A stretch of 64,000 nucleotides of DNA from Chryseobacterium jejuense (GTDB taxonomy: Bacteria > Bacteroidota > Bacteroidia > Flavobacteriales > Weeksellaceae), in the NCBI RefSeq assembly GCF_017877355.1, contig NZ_JAGIPR010000002.1, forward strand, positions 186,001 through 250,000. The letters are read 5' to 3'. Below, piece after piece: positions 27,035 to 36,296 of this stretch (positions are counted from its first letter, which is position 1; every line of letters starts with the position of its first letter). Below the pieces are notes generated by a model. That model did no database searches. It saw nothing but the letters and a program-made list of their open reading frames with translations, and was not told the DNA's origin. A program made the position numbers and the translations under genes.

Positions 27035-29449
27035 CTAGCTTCCTATTCTCTGTTTTAGATCTTCAGCTCCTCCGGTTTTTCTCGGCAGTCCGTTTTTAGA
27101 AGAACCGAAATTGTAAGTATAAGAAAGCGTCACCACACGAGTATCTCTTTTTACGGCAAAGTTTTCGAGATAATCATTATAAACGGTTTGTCCTTTTATA
27201 TTGCTTGTAAAGAACATATCTGTGAAAGAAAATTTCAGAGTACTGTTATTTTTAAATTTCTTCTGGGCACCGATATTCAGATACCAGTTCGGGCTCATAT
27301 CCAGGTAAGCGTACACTTCTCCTGCCTTATAATTTCCTGTAAGTTCAGCAGTGAAACCATTTCCAAGTTTGAATGAATTGATACTGTTGATATTGAAGGT
27401 GAAATTCCCTTTATTATTAATCTGTGTTCCTGAAACATTTCCAGTGTAGGAACCATAGTAGAAATTAGCGCTGTTGTTCATATCCCACCATTGGGTTACT
27501 TTCACAGGAGCAATGAGATATAATCCGAAATAAGATACAGAATTGAGGTTTTCAATCGTTTGTACAGTAACTACCTGCCCATTTTCTGCCACAGGTTTAA
27601 GAATATCCGTGATATTGTTTGAGGTTTTACTGTAGCTTAAAGTTGCAAAATATTTATTGCTCAGGCTGTATGTCAGCTCATAATTCATAGTGGTTTGTGC
27701 GTTCAGGTCAGGGTTTCCTGCCTTCAACGTAGTGGGATCAAGATAAAATTTAAAAGGATTCAGCTGGTTATAGCTTGGCCTTGTGATTCTTCTGCTGAAA
27801 TTGACTTCAAGGTTGCTTTTATCCGTCAGATCATAAGAAAAAACAGCACTTGGAAATAATTGCGTATAATTTCTTTTGTTGATCTGATTGGTAGTAATTT
27901 GGGTACCTTTTACATTGGTGTTTTCCATTCTTAAACCTGCTGTGGCTTTAAATTTTTCCCATTTTTTAGAGAGATTTCCATACACTGCATTAATATTTTC
28001 TTCGTAAATAAAATGGTTGGTTTTGGAGAGGTCGGGGATAAGTACTCCGGAGCTGGCATCGAAGAATTTCAGATCATTATCTGTTTTTACAAAGCTGGTT
28101 TTAATTCCTGTTTCCAGTTTCCATTCATCTTTAAAATTCTTGGTAAGGTCAGATTTTAAGGAATAGATATTCAATTTTCCGTCCATATCCCCTTTAATAA
28201 TATTCAAGTTATCCGTTCCACTATCTATTTCATGTGTTCTGGTATCAAAACTCTGCAGCGAAGAATTGGCGTAGTTGATATAGTCAAAATCAGTAGAGAT
28301 TTCAGAACCTAAAGAATCGATTGTGTATTTATGATTAAGGTTGAATGAAAGATTGGTCCAGCGGTCATTGGAAGTGTTCGCTGTAGTGAATGTGCTTTCC
28401 GGAAGGCGATTACTGCCCAGTGTCAAATTAGAATTATCTCCATTGATATTGAATTTGTTGGAAACCAATCCTACAGAAAATCCCAGTACATTTTTATCAT
28501 TCAAATCATAATCCATTCCTGCTTTGGCTACATGACTGTTGAATCTGAATTTCAGATAATTATCCTGTATATAGGCTTTTTTGAAATTGTTGTTTTCATA
28601 AAAATTTCTGTCCAGAACCAGTCCGTTGTAAGCTTCTCTGTATGCGAAGCTGTAATTCCCGAAAATATTGATTTTTTTATTTCGGTGGTTGATGCTGAAG
28701 CTGTTGTTGTTCTTTACATATTTTCCCATACCCAAAGAGGTTGAAATACTGCCGTTTGTGCCTTTTCTCTGCTCTTTTTTAAGCTTGATATTAATGATGG
28801 AAGATCCGGCTGCATCATATTTTGATGAAGGGTTCGTAATGAATTCTATTTTATCAATGGTAGATGAAGGTATTCCTTTAAGATAGTTGGCAAGATCACT
28901 TCCGGTCATTGGGGTATTTTTGCCGTCAATTTGGATCAGGAGGTTTCCTTTTCCTCGAAGGCTGATGTTATCATTGTTGTCAATACTGATTCCCGGTGCT
29001 TTTTCCAATACCTCAAAGGCAGAATTTCCGGTGCTGGCAATGCTGTTCTCTACATTCATAATCATTTTACCATCCTGCCTTTCAATCATAGGCTTGGCTT
29101 TGGTGATCGTTACGCCTTCAATAGATTTTATAGCAAGATCAATAGAAGGAAGAGTTGTGTTATCAGCCAATGAAATATTGTCTGAATGGTAAACCTCAGA
29201 TCCGTTTCTGCTGATTTTGAGATGATAGGTTCCACCTTTAAGATCATTGAATCCGAATTTTCCATTGGAATCTGCAATTTCTGTTTTAATCAATTTATTA
29301 TCAGCATCCAAAAGATTGATTTCCATTTGTTCCGCTTTGTCAGATTTAATGCTTCCTGACAGGGAAAAATTCTGTGTACTCTGTGCTGACAGTGCGCTGG
29401 TGAAGAACAGCAGCAACCAGAGAAATAGGAGTGAAGATATTCTGGCCAT
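27035..29449 (-). CDS. TonB-dependent outer-membrane receptor-like protein (beta-barrel family)
   Basis: An 804-residue protein with signal peptide (ending SALSAQ), an N-terminal carboxypeptidase-like regulatory beta domain (about 28-110), a plug domain (about 115-220; VLEKAPGISIDNNDNISLRGKGNLLIQIDGK) and a long barrel ending in an aromatic beta strand before a soluble C-terminal tail. The layout is that of the outer-membrane beta-barrel family near TonB-dependent receptors in Bacteroidota. It lies 7 bp after a MarR gene in the same operon, which suggests ligand- or stress-responsive control. Substrate unknown. Confidence 0.88.
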   Translation of the reverse strand: MARISSLLFLWLLLFFTSALSAQSTQNFSLSGSIKSDKAEQMEINLLDADNKLIKTEIADSNGKFGFNDLKGGTYHLKISRNGSEVYHSDNISLADNTTLPSIDLAIKSIEGVTITKAKPMIERQDGKMIMNVENSIASTGNSAFEVLEKAPGISIDNNDNISLRGKGNLLIQIDGKNTPMTGSDLANYLKGIPSSTIDKIEFITNPSSKYDAAGSSIINIKLKKEQRKGTNGSISTSLGMGKYVKNNNSFSINHRNKKINIFGNYSFAYREAYNGLVLDRNFYENNNFKKAYIQDNYLKFRFNSHVAKAGMDYDLNDKNVLGFSVGLVSNKFNINGDNSNLTLGSNRLPESTFTTANTSNDRWTNLSFNLNHKYTIDSLGSEISTDFDYINYANSSLQSFDTRTHEIDSGTDNLNIIKGDMDGKLNIYSLKSDLTKNFKDEWKLETGIKTSFVKTDNDLKFFDASSGVLIPDLSKTNHFIYEENINAVYGNLSKKWEKFKATAGLRMENTNVKGTQITTNQINKRNYTQLFPSAVFSYDLTDKSNLEVNFSRRITRPSYNQLNPFKFYLDPTTLKAGNPDLNAQTTMNYELTYSLSNKYFATLSYSKTSNNITDILKPVAENGQVVTVQTIENLNSVSYFGLYLIAPVKVTQWWDMNNSANFYYGSYTGNVSGTQINNKGNFTFNINSINSFKLGNGFTAELTGNYKAGEVYAYLDMSPNWYLNIGAQKKFKNNSTLKFSFTDMFFTSNIKGQTVYNDYLENFAVKRDTRVVTLSYTYNFGSSKNGLPRKTGGAEDLKQRIGS

Positions 29450-29456
29450 AGTGTTT

Positions 29457-29897
29457 TTATTGTTTAGGGTTGAGACAGTTTTCTGAAATTTTGAGTAAAG
29501 CGGAATACATCATTTCAAGCTCATCTTTGGAGACTCCTTTCAAAGCAACCTCTCGGTTGTTTTCAACGATATTCTGAACCTCTTTGATAACCTTTTTTCC
29601 GGAATCTGTTACTTCCAGATTCGTTTTTCTGCGGTCATCGGGATGAACGTGTCTTGTGACGTATTCGGATTTTACCATTAAATCAATAATTCTCGTCACA
29701 GAAGCGTTGTCCTTAAAAACAAGATCACCAATTTCATTCTGGGTAATTCCCGGGTTTTCCAGAATAGCTTTGATAATCAACCACTGATCGATGGTTATAC
29801 TAAAACCATGGGCTTTCAGTTGGCGTTGTGCATAGTTTCTATAGGCTCTAATGGCTTTGTCTATGTTGTAGAATATGATTGAATTTAATTTTTCCAT
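29457..29897 (-). CDS. MarR family transcriptional regulator
   Basis: A 146-residue winged-helix protein with the MarR order: helix 1-2 (SIIFYNIDKAIRAYRNYAQRQL), the HTH (GITQNEIGDLVFKDNASVTRIIDLMVKSEYV), and the wing VHPDDRRKTNLEVTDSGKKV with its conserved DDRR. MarR regulators repress their own operon and release DNA on ligand binding. The receptor gene follows 7 bp later, and palindromes lie just upstream. Confidence 0.93.
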   Translation of the reverse strand: MEKLNSIIFYNIDKAIRAYRNYAQRQLKAHGFSITIDQWLIIKAILENPGITQNEIGDLVFKDNASVTRIIDLMVKSEYVTRHVHPDDRRKTNLEVTDSGKKVIKEVQNIVENNREVALKGVSKDELEMMYSALLKISENCLNPKQ

Positions 29898-30154
29898 ACT
29901 TTCAGATTAAAATGATGTATCAATTATTGATATGTCAATTAATTTGTTGATACAATTTTTATTTTGTTACAACTCCTGAAAAAATATTTTTATTAAAGGA
30001 TTAAAAAATATTGAAAGATCTATATTCTTTTGTTGATATATAGGCGTTTTTAATGAAGAGGTTCAATTTGAAAAATACTATTCATATATCAAAGTCAATT
30101 TCAGTCTAACAAAGAAATAATAATTCAAACTATGGGGAAAACACCTATGTTTTT
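29898..30154. promoter_or_regulatory. Divergent regulatory region with palindromes (candidate MarR operators)
   Basis: TATCAATTATTGATA at 29918-29932 is a perfect 15-bp palindrome, and a longer imperfect one (TGTCAA...TTGATACA) follows at 29933-29954. Both lie 20-60 bp before the MarR start, where autoregulatory operators are expected. Confidence 0.6.
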
Positions 30155-30199
30155 TTGATTGATTTTACTTATTATTGCATCATAAAAACACATATCCAA

Positions 30200-31276
30200 A
30201 TGATAATTTATTATGTAAAAGAAGGACAATCCCTTGTTGACCTTTGTCATGAGGTACAGCTTGAAAATCCTGAGTATTTAAGGGACTATCATAATCAAAA
30301 CTGTCCTTTGTCGGAATGTTTTGAGGGAGATATTGTTCAGGGAATGAAACTTTATATACCATTATCACAAGAAATCCGTGAAATTAACAAGAAGATCAGA
30401 GATGATAGCCAAAGCTTTTATGATTTCCCAGCTAATGGAAAATTCCCTTTTGACTTTAAACTTTGGGAGGGAACTTATCAAATTACCCAGACTACCTATT
30501 CCGATGATACAATCCTTGAAAAGTATGAAAACAAAGTAAGATTAGATCTTAAAGGAATTAAAGATGGGTATTATCACTTTCTCTTTTCAGCATTTGACTT
30601 TAGAAAAAATGAAGACACTTCAGATACCAAAGTGGATGCCCTTGCAAAAATGTGTATAGAGGTTATCTACCCAATTCGATATAGTATAGATTCTGAAGGA
30701 AAACTTATTGATATAGTACTGACAAAGAAAACAGAAGATATTGTTTCTGAATTGGATTCCATAAAGAACTTTTTTCCAGATCAATATTCTTCTGATTATA
30801 TTGAAAAGATGAAAAGTATCATTGGAAATCCAGAAATCCTTTCTCAAAAGTTTAGAAATACACTATTTAGCTTTTTTATGTTTGGGACATTCTATAGAAC
30901 CCAATTAGGAAACTGGACAAGTTCAGATGTTTATTATGATTTTTGTCCCTGGATTTTTGATGCTCAGCCGATAAGATTTGAATTTCAAAACATATTATTA
31001 TCTAAAGATATTGTAGATGATGAAAGAGTAAAGATCCAGCAAAAAGGTATCTCTATTGATAGTCGAAACCTGGAAGGATTACACTTTATAGATTCCAAGT
31101 TCGATGAGAAAACAGATATAGAAAAGAAACCTATAGATTGTGAACATTTTGCAGAATATCTTTTTAACCGAGAGAATTTATCATTGTATAAAATTGAAGC
31201 AGGATTTCAATATTTCGGGCATGAAAATACCCAAAGAGAAGATTTTTTACTAGAAAGAATTACAGATAATTATTAA
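30200..31276 (+). CDS. LysM-like protein of the effector cassette
   Basis: The first Met at 30155 is followed by 15 unlikely residues; Met at 30200 begins a LysM-like strand (IIYYVKEGQSLVDLCHEV), followed by NCPLSECFEGDIVQGMKLYIP, so I prefer 30200. The rest (about 300 residues) is an unrecognised alpha/beta region. LysM-like N-termini are known in spike-associated proteins of contractile injection systems and T6SS cassettes. It is the first of five tightly spaced genes that include a PAAR-like protein and a cell-wall hydrolase. Confidence 0.7.
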   Translation: MIIYYVKEGQSLVDLCHEVQLENPEYLRDYHNQNCPLSECFEGDIVQGMKLYIPLSQEIREINKKIRDDSQSFYDFPANGKFPFDFKLWEGTYQITQTTYSDDTILEKYENKVRLDLKGIKDGYYHFLFSAFDFRKNEDTSDTKVDALAKMCIEVIYPIRYSIDSEGKLIDIVLTKKTEDIVSELDSIKNFFPDQYSSDYIEKMKSIIGNPEILSQKFRNTLFSFFMFGTFYRTQLGNWTSSDVYYDFCPWIFDAQPIRFEFQNILLSKDIVDDERVKIQQKGISIDSRNLEGLHFIDSKFDEKTDIEKKPIDCEHFAEYLFNRENLSLYKIEAGFQYFGHENTQREDFLLERITDNY

Positions 31277-31303
31277 ATTTGAAACCACCAAAATCACAAT
31301 ACG

Positions 31304-31807
31304 ATGTCAGAAAATACTTCCCCTCACGATGGTAAATACTTCGTGGTCCAAAAAGGAAAAGTCCAGTGTAATCAAGGGAATCAATTTCCACAGTTTAAAG
31401 TTACCTCGCACCAAAAACATTATTGGAATAACAAAGAGGGACAAGCGGATTATTTAGCAGTGACAGAGGATGACGTACAGTTTAATCCACCTGGCCCTAG
31501 CTTCGGACAATGTAAACTGAAGCCAAGTTCAGGAGGCTATCTTCCCTGTACTTTTGCTCCTGCAGGAAAATGGTAAAAACCCTATGAGAAAACCAAAGTC
31601 ATGAGCAAGAGTTGTATTACAGAACTCTCTGAACTTATGTGTGCAACAGGTGGGAAAATCACCATAAAAGAACATGGACAAACTGCGCAGATAACTAAGC
31701 AGAATGTCAGAAAGGCGGACCCTAAAGAGCAACAGAATATAAATCCACTGCTTGACTACAAAGAATTTCAGGATGAACAGGAAGAAGATGTAAACATCTG
31801 CGAATAA
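31304..31807 (+). pseudogene. PAAR-like DUF4280 protein interrupted by an in-frame stop
   Basis: Bases 31304-31576 encode the first half (KYFVVQKGKVQCNQGNQFP..., GPSFGQCKLKPSSGGYLPC) and 31601-31807 the second (SKSCITELSELMCATGGKITI). Both are in the same frame, 24 bp apart, and the region between reads KPYEKTKV after a TAA. Together they make one DUF4280 protein of normal size. DUF4280 proteins resemble PAAR spike tips that carry effectors on T6SS. A single nonsense change, readthrough, or translation as two pieces are possible. It sits before the hydrolase gene. Confidence 0.75.
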
Positions 31808-31821
31808 ACACAAACACAAAT

Positions 31822-34458
31822 ATGGGAAAATTAACAATCATCGGAAACGATAAACCTGTGATAGGAAAACAGGAAATGTATTCTGTTTCTACAATAAATG
31901 GCTGGCTGAATCCTTTACAACCTATTAAAAACCCTTTGCAAGTACCCAAAGCACATTGGGAAGTTATGGTACAGACTAAAACAGGATGGAGAAAAGGCGG
32001 AAGCGATAAAGAAGGTCAAATAGTTCCTTATATTTTCGGACAGAAAAGTTTGCTCCATAAAGGGATAAAGATTGTAGTACAGCAAGGAAATGATAAAGGA
32101 GAGCTTATTGTACATCCACAAAGGGCTAAAGAACCTAAAATAACCAGAGTGGAACTTTTGGATGCCAACTATAAACCTATTCCAAAAGGTAAGAAGCTGA
32201 GCTACAAAGACACCATTATTGCAAGGGCATATTGTGTAGAAATGTTTGAGATGAATATTGCTTTTACCCTTTGGGAAGATGATGCTCAGGGAGAAGGACA
32301 CAATCCCACAATAAATGCGTTGAACAAAATTAATCCCGTCCCCGTACTTAGCAGAGTGAATGAAAAAGGAATGGCAGAAGCTGTTTTCAGATTACCTTTT
32401 TACACAATGGCTGTACTGATTGCCAATGCACGCACTGCATCAGGTGATAAAAGTGAGGGACCCACTCACGAATATTATGTAACGGCTGATGTGGTTAGTA
32501 AACATATACAAAAAGCAAGTCCAAACATTAATATAGTTAACCCTACTCATAACCCCGAACCTCCAAGAAAAAGAGAGGCTCCTAAAGGACATACTCCCTC
32601 ACCAGCAAAGCCTAAAACATCTCCTGCTCCAGAGAAGCCCAAACCCCAAACCAATTCTTCAAAGTTTCCAGTAACTACAGGTGGGAAAAAGAGTGATGAT
32701 CCTCAAGGAAAGATACTGAGTGCCGAATTTGTGGATAACAATGGTAATAGACTCCATTCTTCGAAAGTAGGAACTACTGTAAGAATAAAGATTGTTGCAA
32801 AGGAGATGAAAGACAAAAAAGTGAAGGTAAAGATATGGGAAGAAGATAACTTTACATGGACCCATGATATGATTTTTGAAAAAGATTGTATTTTAATTGG
32901 TGACAATAATTACATCAATAATGTGCAGCTCACAAAGCAAATGTTTGATAAAGCCAAAGACGGTGGCAGTGACAGCGCAAGGCAGGATTATTTTATAGAA
33001 GTAATACATAATGATACGTCTGTGACTTCTGCCGTGATGCCTGTGAGTGCAGATGCAAAGCCTACGGAAGTAGAAAGTGGGAATAGTCCTGTGATGGTGA
33101 AGGAGCCGAAATTGGAAAAGAAAAAAGAAGAAACGGTATGTGAATGTGAAGCAAGGGTGAGAGCATTTATTAGGATGCTTAGGGTAAAAGAAGGTACTGA
33201 AAATGAAATCGGTTATACAACGCAATACAGTGGAAAACAATTTTCAGATTTCAGCGAACACCCTCAGGAAGTTGTAACCGATAGCAAAGGAAAACATCGC
33301 TCATCAGCAGCAGGATCCTATCAAATAATGACTGATACTTGGAAAAATTTGAAAGGCTATTATCAAGATAAAAATAAAAAATGGAATTATTCTGGAAAAT
33401 TAGATTATGCAAAAAGATATAATATTTCAAGCTTTGATCAAGAATCCCAAGATAAATTTTGCCTAGTTATTATGAAGCACAACTATGTAGATGATCGTGC
33501 CGATAGTTTTTATAATCCCACAGTTTGGAAAGACAAAAAGAACAAGATTCATGATATTGCACAAGAACAAAAGCTTAAAGAATGGCGAAAAAGATTTAAA
33601 AAGCAGCAGGGTGATATTATTCAAATGATTATTGATAATGATATTAAAAGAGCTGCATTAATCTCCAGTCTGTGCTGGGCTAGTTTACCAGATTCTCCCT
33701 ATGGTCAACAGAGCTCAACATATACTTTTGACATGGTAAAAGCTATTTATGAGGAAAAATTAGCCCAAGAACTTATTGAACCTAATAAAGAGTTACATTT
33801 GAAAAAAGGTTTTTTAAAAGAATTTGGTTATGGATGTTGTGGAGACAATATTAAAAAAGAAGAATTATTACCTAGTAAATGTCCTAACGACTGCTCACAA
33901 TGTTTTGAGTATTCAGATGTAGTTCCTACTCCTAAAGTTAATGATCAAAGTGGTAATAAAAATCATAATAGATATAAAAAAGAATATAGAATCAAATCAA
34001 ATGGTAAAAAGTATTATCATACTGGAACGGATATTTTAGCAGCTGTTGGTACAGAAGTACACTCAATGATGTGTGGAGAAGTAGTTCATATAAGAACGGA
34101 CCTTCCACAAAATGATTATGTTAAAGGATATGAAAGCCCTACTAGTTATGGGAATACAATAACAATTAGATCTAAAGATAAAACTGGAAAAATTGTATAT
34201 CATTTCTACGCTCATTTATCCAAGGTAAAAGTCAGCGTTGGAGAAAAAATAAAGCACAACCAAATAATAGGGTTATCTGGAAGTACAGGGAATGCTATGC
34301 ATGTTGAAGTTAAACACAGACATATACATGTAGAGGCCGGAACCTCTTATTCTACTATAGGGGGATCTGATAATAAACAAAGGTGTAAATTGAATGCAGA
34401 TTTGAATCCAGAAAATTATATGAAATCTAAATTTGACAATAAAGGCAATACATTATGA
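31822..34458 (+). CDS. Bifunctional cell-wall hydrolase effector (GH104-like muramidase plus M23 peptidase)
   Basis: An 878-residue protein without signal peptide. The N-terminal 240 residues are a conserved-looking carrier region, then a Pro/Lys-rich linker and a second Ig-like repeat (about 295-405). Residues about 440-560 match lambda-endolysin type GH104: the catalytic Glu in RVKEGTEN (E457), FSDFSEHPQ, SAAGSYQIM. Residues about 730-850 are an M23 peptidase with H733xxxD737 and H834xH836. The lack of a signal peptide and the PAAR-like neighbour suggest delivery by a T6SS. The 3' half is clearly more AT-rich than the 5' part, as in modular toxins. Confidence 0.85.
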   Translation: MGKLTIIGNDKPVIGKQEMYSVSTINGWLNPLQPIKNPLQVPKAHWEVMVQTKTGWRKGGSDKEGQIVPYIFGQKSLLHKGIKIVVQQGNDKGELIVHPQRAKEPKITRVELLDANYKPIPKGKKLSYKDTIIARAYCVEMFEMNIAFTLWEDDAQGEGHNPTINALNKINPVPVLSRVNEKGMAEAVFRLPFYTMAVLIANARTASGDKSEGPTHEYYVTADVVSKHIQKASPNINIVNPTHNPEPPRKREAPKGHTPSPAKPKTSPAPEKPKPQTNSSKFPVTTGGKKSDDPQGKILSAEFVDNNGNRLHSSKVGTTVRIKIVAKEMKDKKVKVKIWEEDNFTWTHDMIFEKDCILIGDNNYINNVQLTKQMFDKAKDGGSDSARQDYFIEVIHNDTSVTSAVMPVSADAKPTEVESGNSPVMVKEPKLEKKKEETVCECEARVRAFIRMLRVKEGTENEIGYTTQYSGKQFSDFSEHPQEVVTDSKGKHRSSAAGSYQIMTDTWKNLKGYYQDKNKKWNYSGKLDYAKRYNISSFDQESQDKFCLVIMKHNYVDDRADSFYNPTVWKDKKNKIHDIAQEQKLKEWRKRFKKQQGDIIQMIIDNDIKRAALISSLCWASLPDSPYGQQSSTYTFDMVKAIYEEKLAQELIEPNKELHLKKGFLKEFGYGCCGDNIKKEELLPSKCPNDCSQCFEYSDVVPTPKVNDQSGNKNHNRYKKEYRIKSNGKKYYHTGTDILAAVGTEVHSMMCGEVVHIRTDLPQNDYVKGYESPTSYGNTITIRSKDKTGKIVYHFYAHLSKVKVSVGEKIKHNQIIGLSGSTGNAMHVEVKHRHIHVEAGTSYSTIGGSDNKQRCKLNADLNPENYMKSKFDNKGNTL

Positions 34459-35474
34459 AGAAACTAATTAATATTTTTTATTTTTCTATATTAATATCAG
34501 GAGTTATTTCTTGCAATGGTCAAGAGAATAAAAAAAATATAGTTACAACTATTACGACTGAAAAGACTAGTAGTAAAAATCAAGCAATTCCTGATTTATT
34601 TGATAAAAAATATTTTCATGGCTATCAATTAAGTCCGGATTCAGATTATCCAATTTATACTTATATAGATAAAGATATTGGAAGTTTAACTGTAAATTTT
34701 ATCAATAAAAATATTGAAAAACAAAAGGAATGGCTACAGTTTGATTTTACGAATGGCCTAGATGGTGGTGATGATCCTGATGATAAATATTTCAGTGATT
34801 TGGATAATATTATTAAAAGAAAATTAGAACCAAATTTAAAAGATTATGAGATAATTGCTGAGTATATTCCATTAAAGTATTTGCAAAAGCAAACACTCGA
34901 TTTAATTTATCCTTATATAAAAACTTATTACTTATACAATAAAGAAAAAAAAGAATGGCAATTTATTAAAGAAATCAAGATTAATGACAGTTCTAATGAA
35001 AAGAATATTACTACATTACTAGAACTAAATTCAATGATTAATCTCAACCAGAAAGATAGTTCTCATATTCAAAATAATACAGTAACATTACCTCTTAAAC
35101 AATATGATGGCGTATGGTTTTCTGATTGTAGATCAAATCTTCATGTATCCCTTTCTTCAACAATTACTAACGCTCAATTTATAATTCCAGAGCGATTTGC
35201 AATGAATGCTCAATTGAAAAAAATAGATACTAACAAATATGAATTGTATTTCACAGACTTTCCTCCAATAATTCCCTTACCTGACAATATGGAAGTTTGG
35301 GATAATATGGATAATAAAAAGCCTGTGGGTGTCATTGAGTTTATGGGAGAAGGCAAACTAAACTTAACATGGTTTGGATTTTATCATAAAAAATTGAAAA
35401 AGAATATTGAAACAGAAAATCCATTTGATAGTAAGCATACGACTATTGAGCTTATAAAATGTTCTGATAAATAA
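34455..35474 (+). CDS. Lipoprotein, candidate immunity protein
   Basis: A 339-residue protein with a lipobox signal peptide (FSILISGVISCNGQ, Cys at about 20), so it should be anchored in the periplasm or at the outer membrane. The rest is unrecognised. It overlaps the effector gene by 4 bp (ATGA), the usual position of an immunity gene, and the periplasm is where a peptidoglycan hydrolase would act. No known immunity family is evident. Confidence 0.7.
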   Translation: MKKLINIFYFSILISGVISCNGQENKKNIVTTITTEKTSSKNQAIPDLFDKKYFHGYQLSPDSDYPIYTYIDKDIGSLTVNFINKNIEKQKEWLQFDFTNGLDGGDDPDDKYFSDLDNIIKRKLEPNLKDYEIIAEYIPLKYLQKQTLDLIYPYIKTYYLYNKEKKEWQFIKEIKINDSSNEKNITTLLELNSMINLNQKDSSHIQNNTVTLPLKQYDGVWFSDCRSNLHVSLSSTITNAQFIIPERFAMNAQLKKIDTNKYELYFTDFPPIIPLPDNMEVWDNMDNKKPVGVIEFMGEGKLNLTWFGFYHKKLKKNIETENPFDSKHTTIELIKCSDK

Positions 35475-35498
35475 TAATGTTTGAGTTTAAATATTAAA

Positions 35499-36284
35499 AT
35501 GAGAGAGCTATTATTTATATTAAGCCTATTTGTGTTAGCAAACTGTAATTATCAGAATAAGAATTCAGATAATAAAATTTCGCATGCAGTTGTTGATAGT
35601 AATAAAAAAATAGAATTTGAAAAACTTTTTAATGAAGGCTCGATCATAAAATTTACTCCTAAGGATTTAAACTCTAATAATCCAGAAATTGTAGCATTTA
35701 AAAATTCATTGAATAATTTTGAAAAAACCAATCCTACACAAATAGATTTTAATTTAAACACATTACTATTACTTATCAATAATGAAACATTTAGTAATAA
35801 TGAATATTACATTCATGATAGCTGGTTAAAATATTTTATTACTAAATATAAATTTGACAAACCTACAATTGATACATTGATGAGTACCGCAATTAAACAA
35901 GAGGATTTTGCAGCAATAAAAACACTTAGTGGAAATTACATTTTCTCAAAAAAAGAACTTAAGGATAGTCGAGAAAAAAAAGTATACAAAGACGCTCTAA
36001 ATGGTAAATTAGATATTGATGAATATTATGATCCTACGTATTCCAAAATAGACGAAATAGTATCTTTTATTAGCCATAAACTTTCCCAATATACAATACA
36101 AGACCCAGATGGCTACACAAACCTAAGAAAAAATAAAAATACCTCCTCAGAAATTCTACAAAAAGTAAAATCAGGAGAACATATTGAGGTTTTGGATAAT
36201 ACTGGAGATTGGTTCTTAGTAAAAACTAAAGAAGGAAAAGAAGGATATATTCATAAAAGCAGAATAAAATCTCCAAAGTCATAA
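35499..36284 (+). CDS. SH3-domain lipoprotein, second candidate immunity protein
   Basis: Met at 35499 begins a short lipoprotein signal (RELLFILSLFVLANC); the first Met at 35481 adds only six residues and is less likely. The C-terminal 60 residues are a bacterial SH3 domain (YTNLRKNKNTSSEILQKVKSGEHIEVL, WFLVKTKEGKEGYIHKSRI), which commonly binds cell-wall peptides. It starts 24 bp after the preceding gene. It may shield peptidoglycan or inhibit the hydrolase; this is inferred from position and domain. Confidence 0.75.
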   Translation: MRELLFILSLFVLANCNYQNKNSDNKISHAVVDSNKKIEFEKLFNEGSIIKFTPKDLNSNNPEIVAFKNSLNNFEKTNPTQIDFNLNTLLLLINNETFSNNEYYIHDSWLKYFITKYKFDKPTIDTLMSTAIKQEDFAAIKTLSGNYIFSKKELKDSREKKVYKDALNGKLDIDEYYDPTYSKIDEIVSFISHKLSQYTIQDPDGYTNLRKNKNTSSEILQKVKSGEHIEVLDNTGDWFLVKTKEGKEGYIHKSRIKSPKS

Positions 36285-36296
36285 GACTTCGGAGAT
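36269..36296. terminator. Hairpin between convergent effector cassette and ABC operon
   Basis: ATCTCCAAAGTC and GACTTCGGAGAT pair over 12 positions (one wobble) around ATAA, overlapping the lipoprotein stop codon. No strong T run follows, so termination may be partial. Confidence 0.55.
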
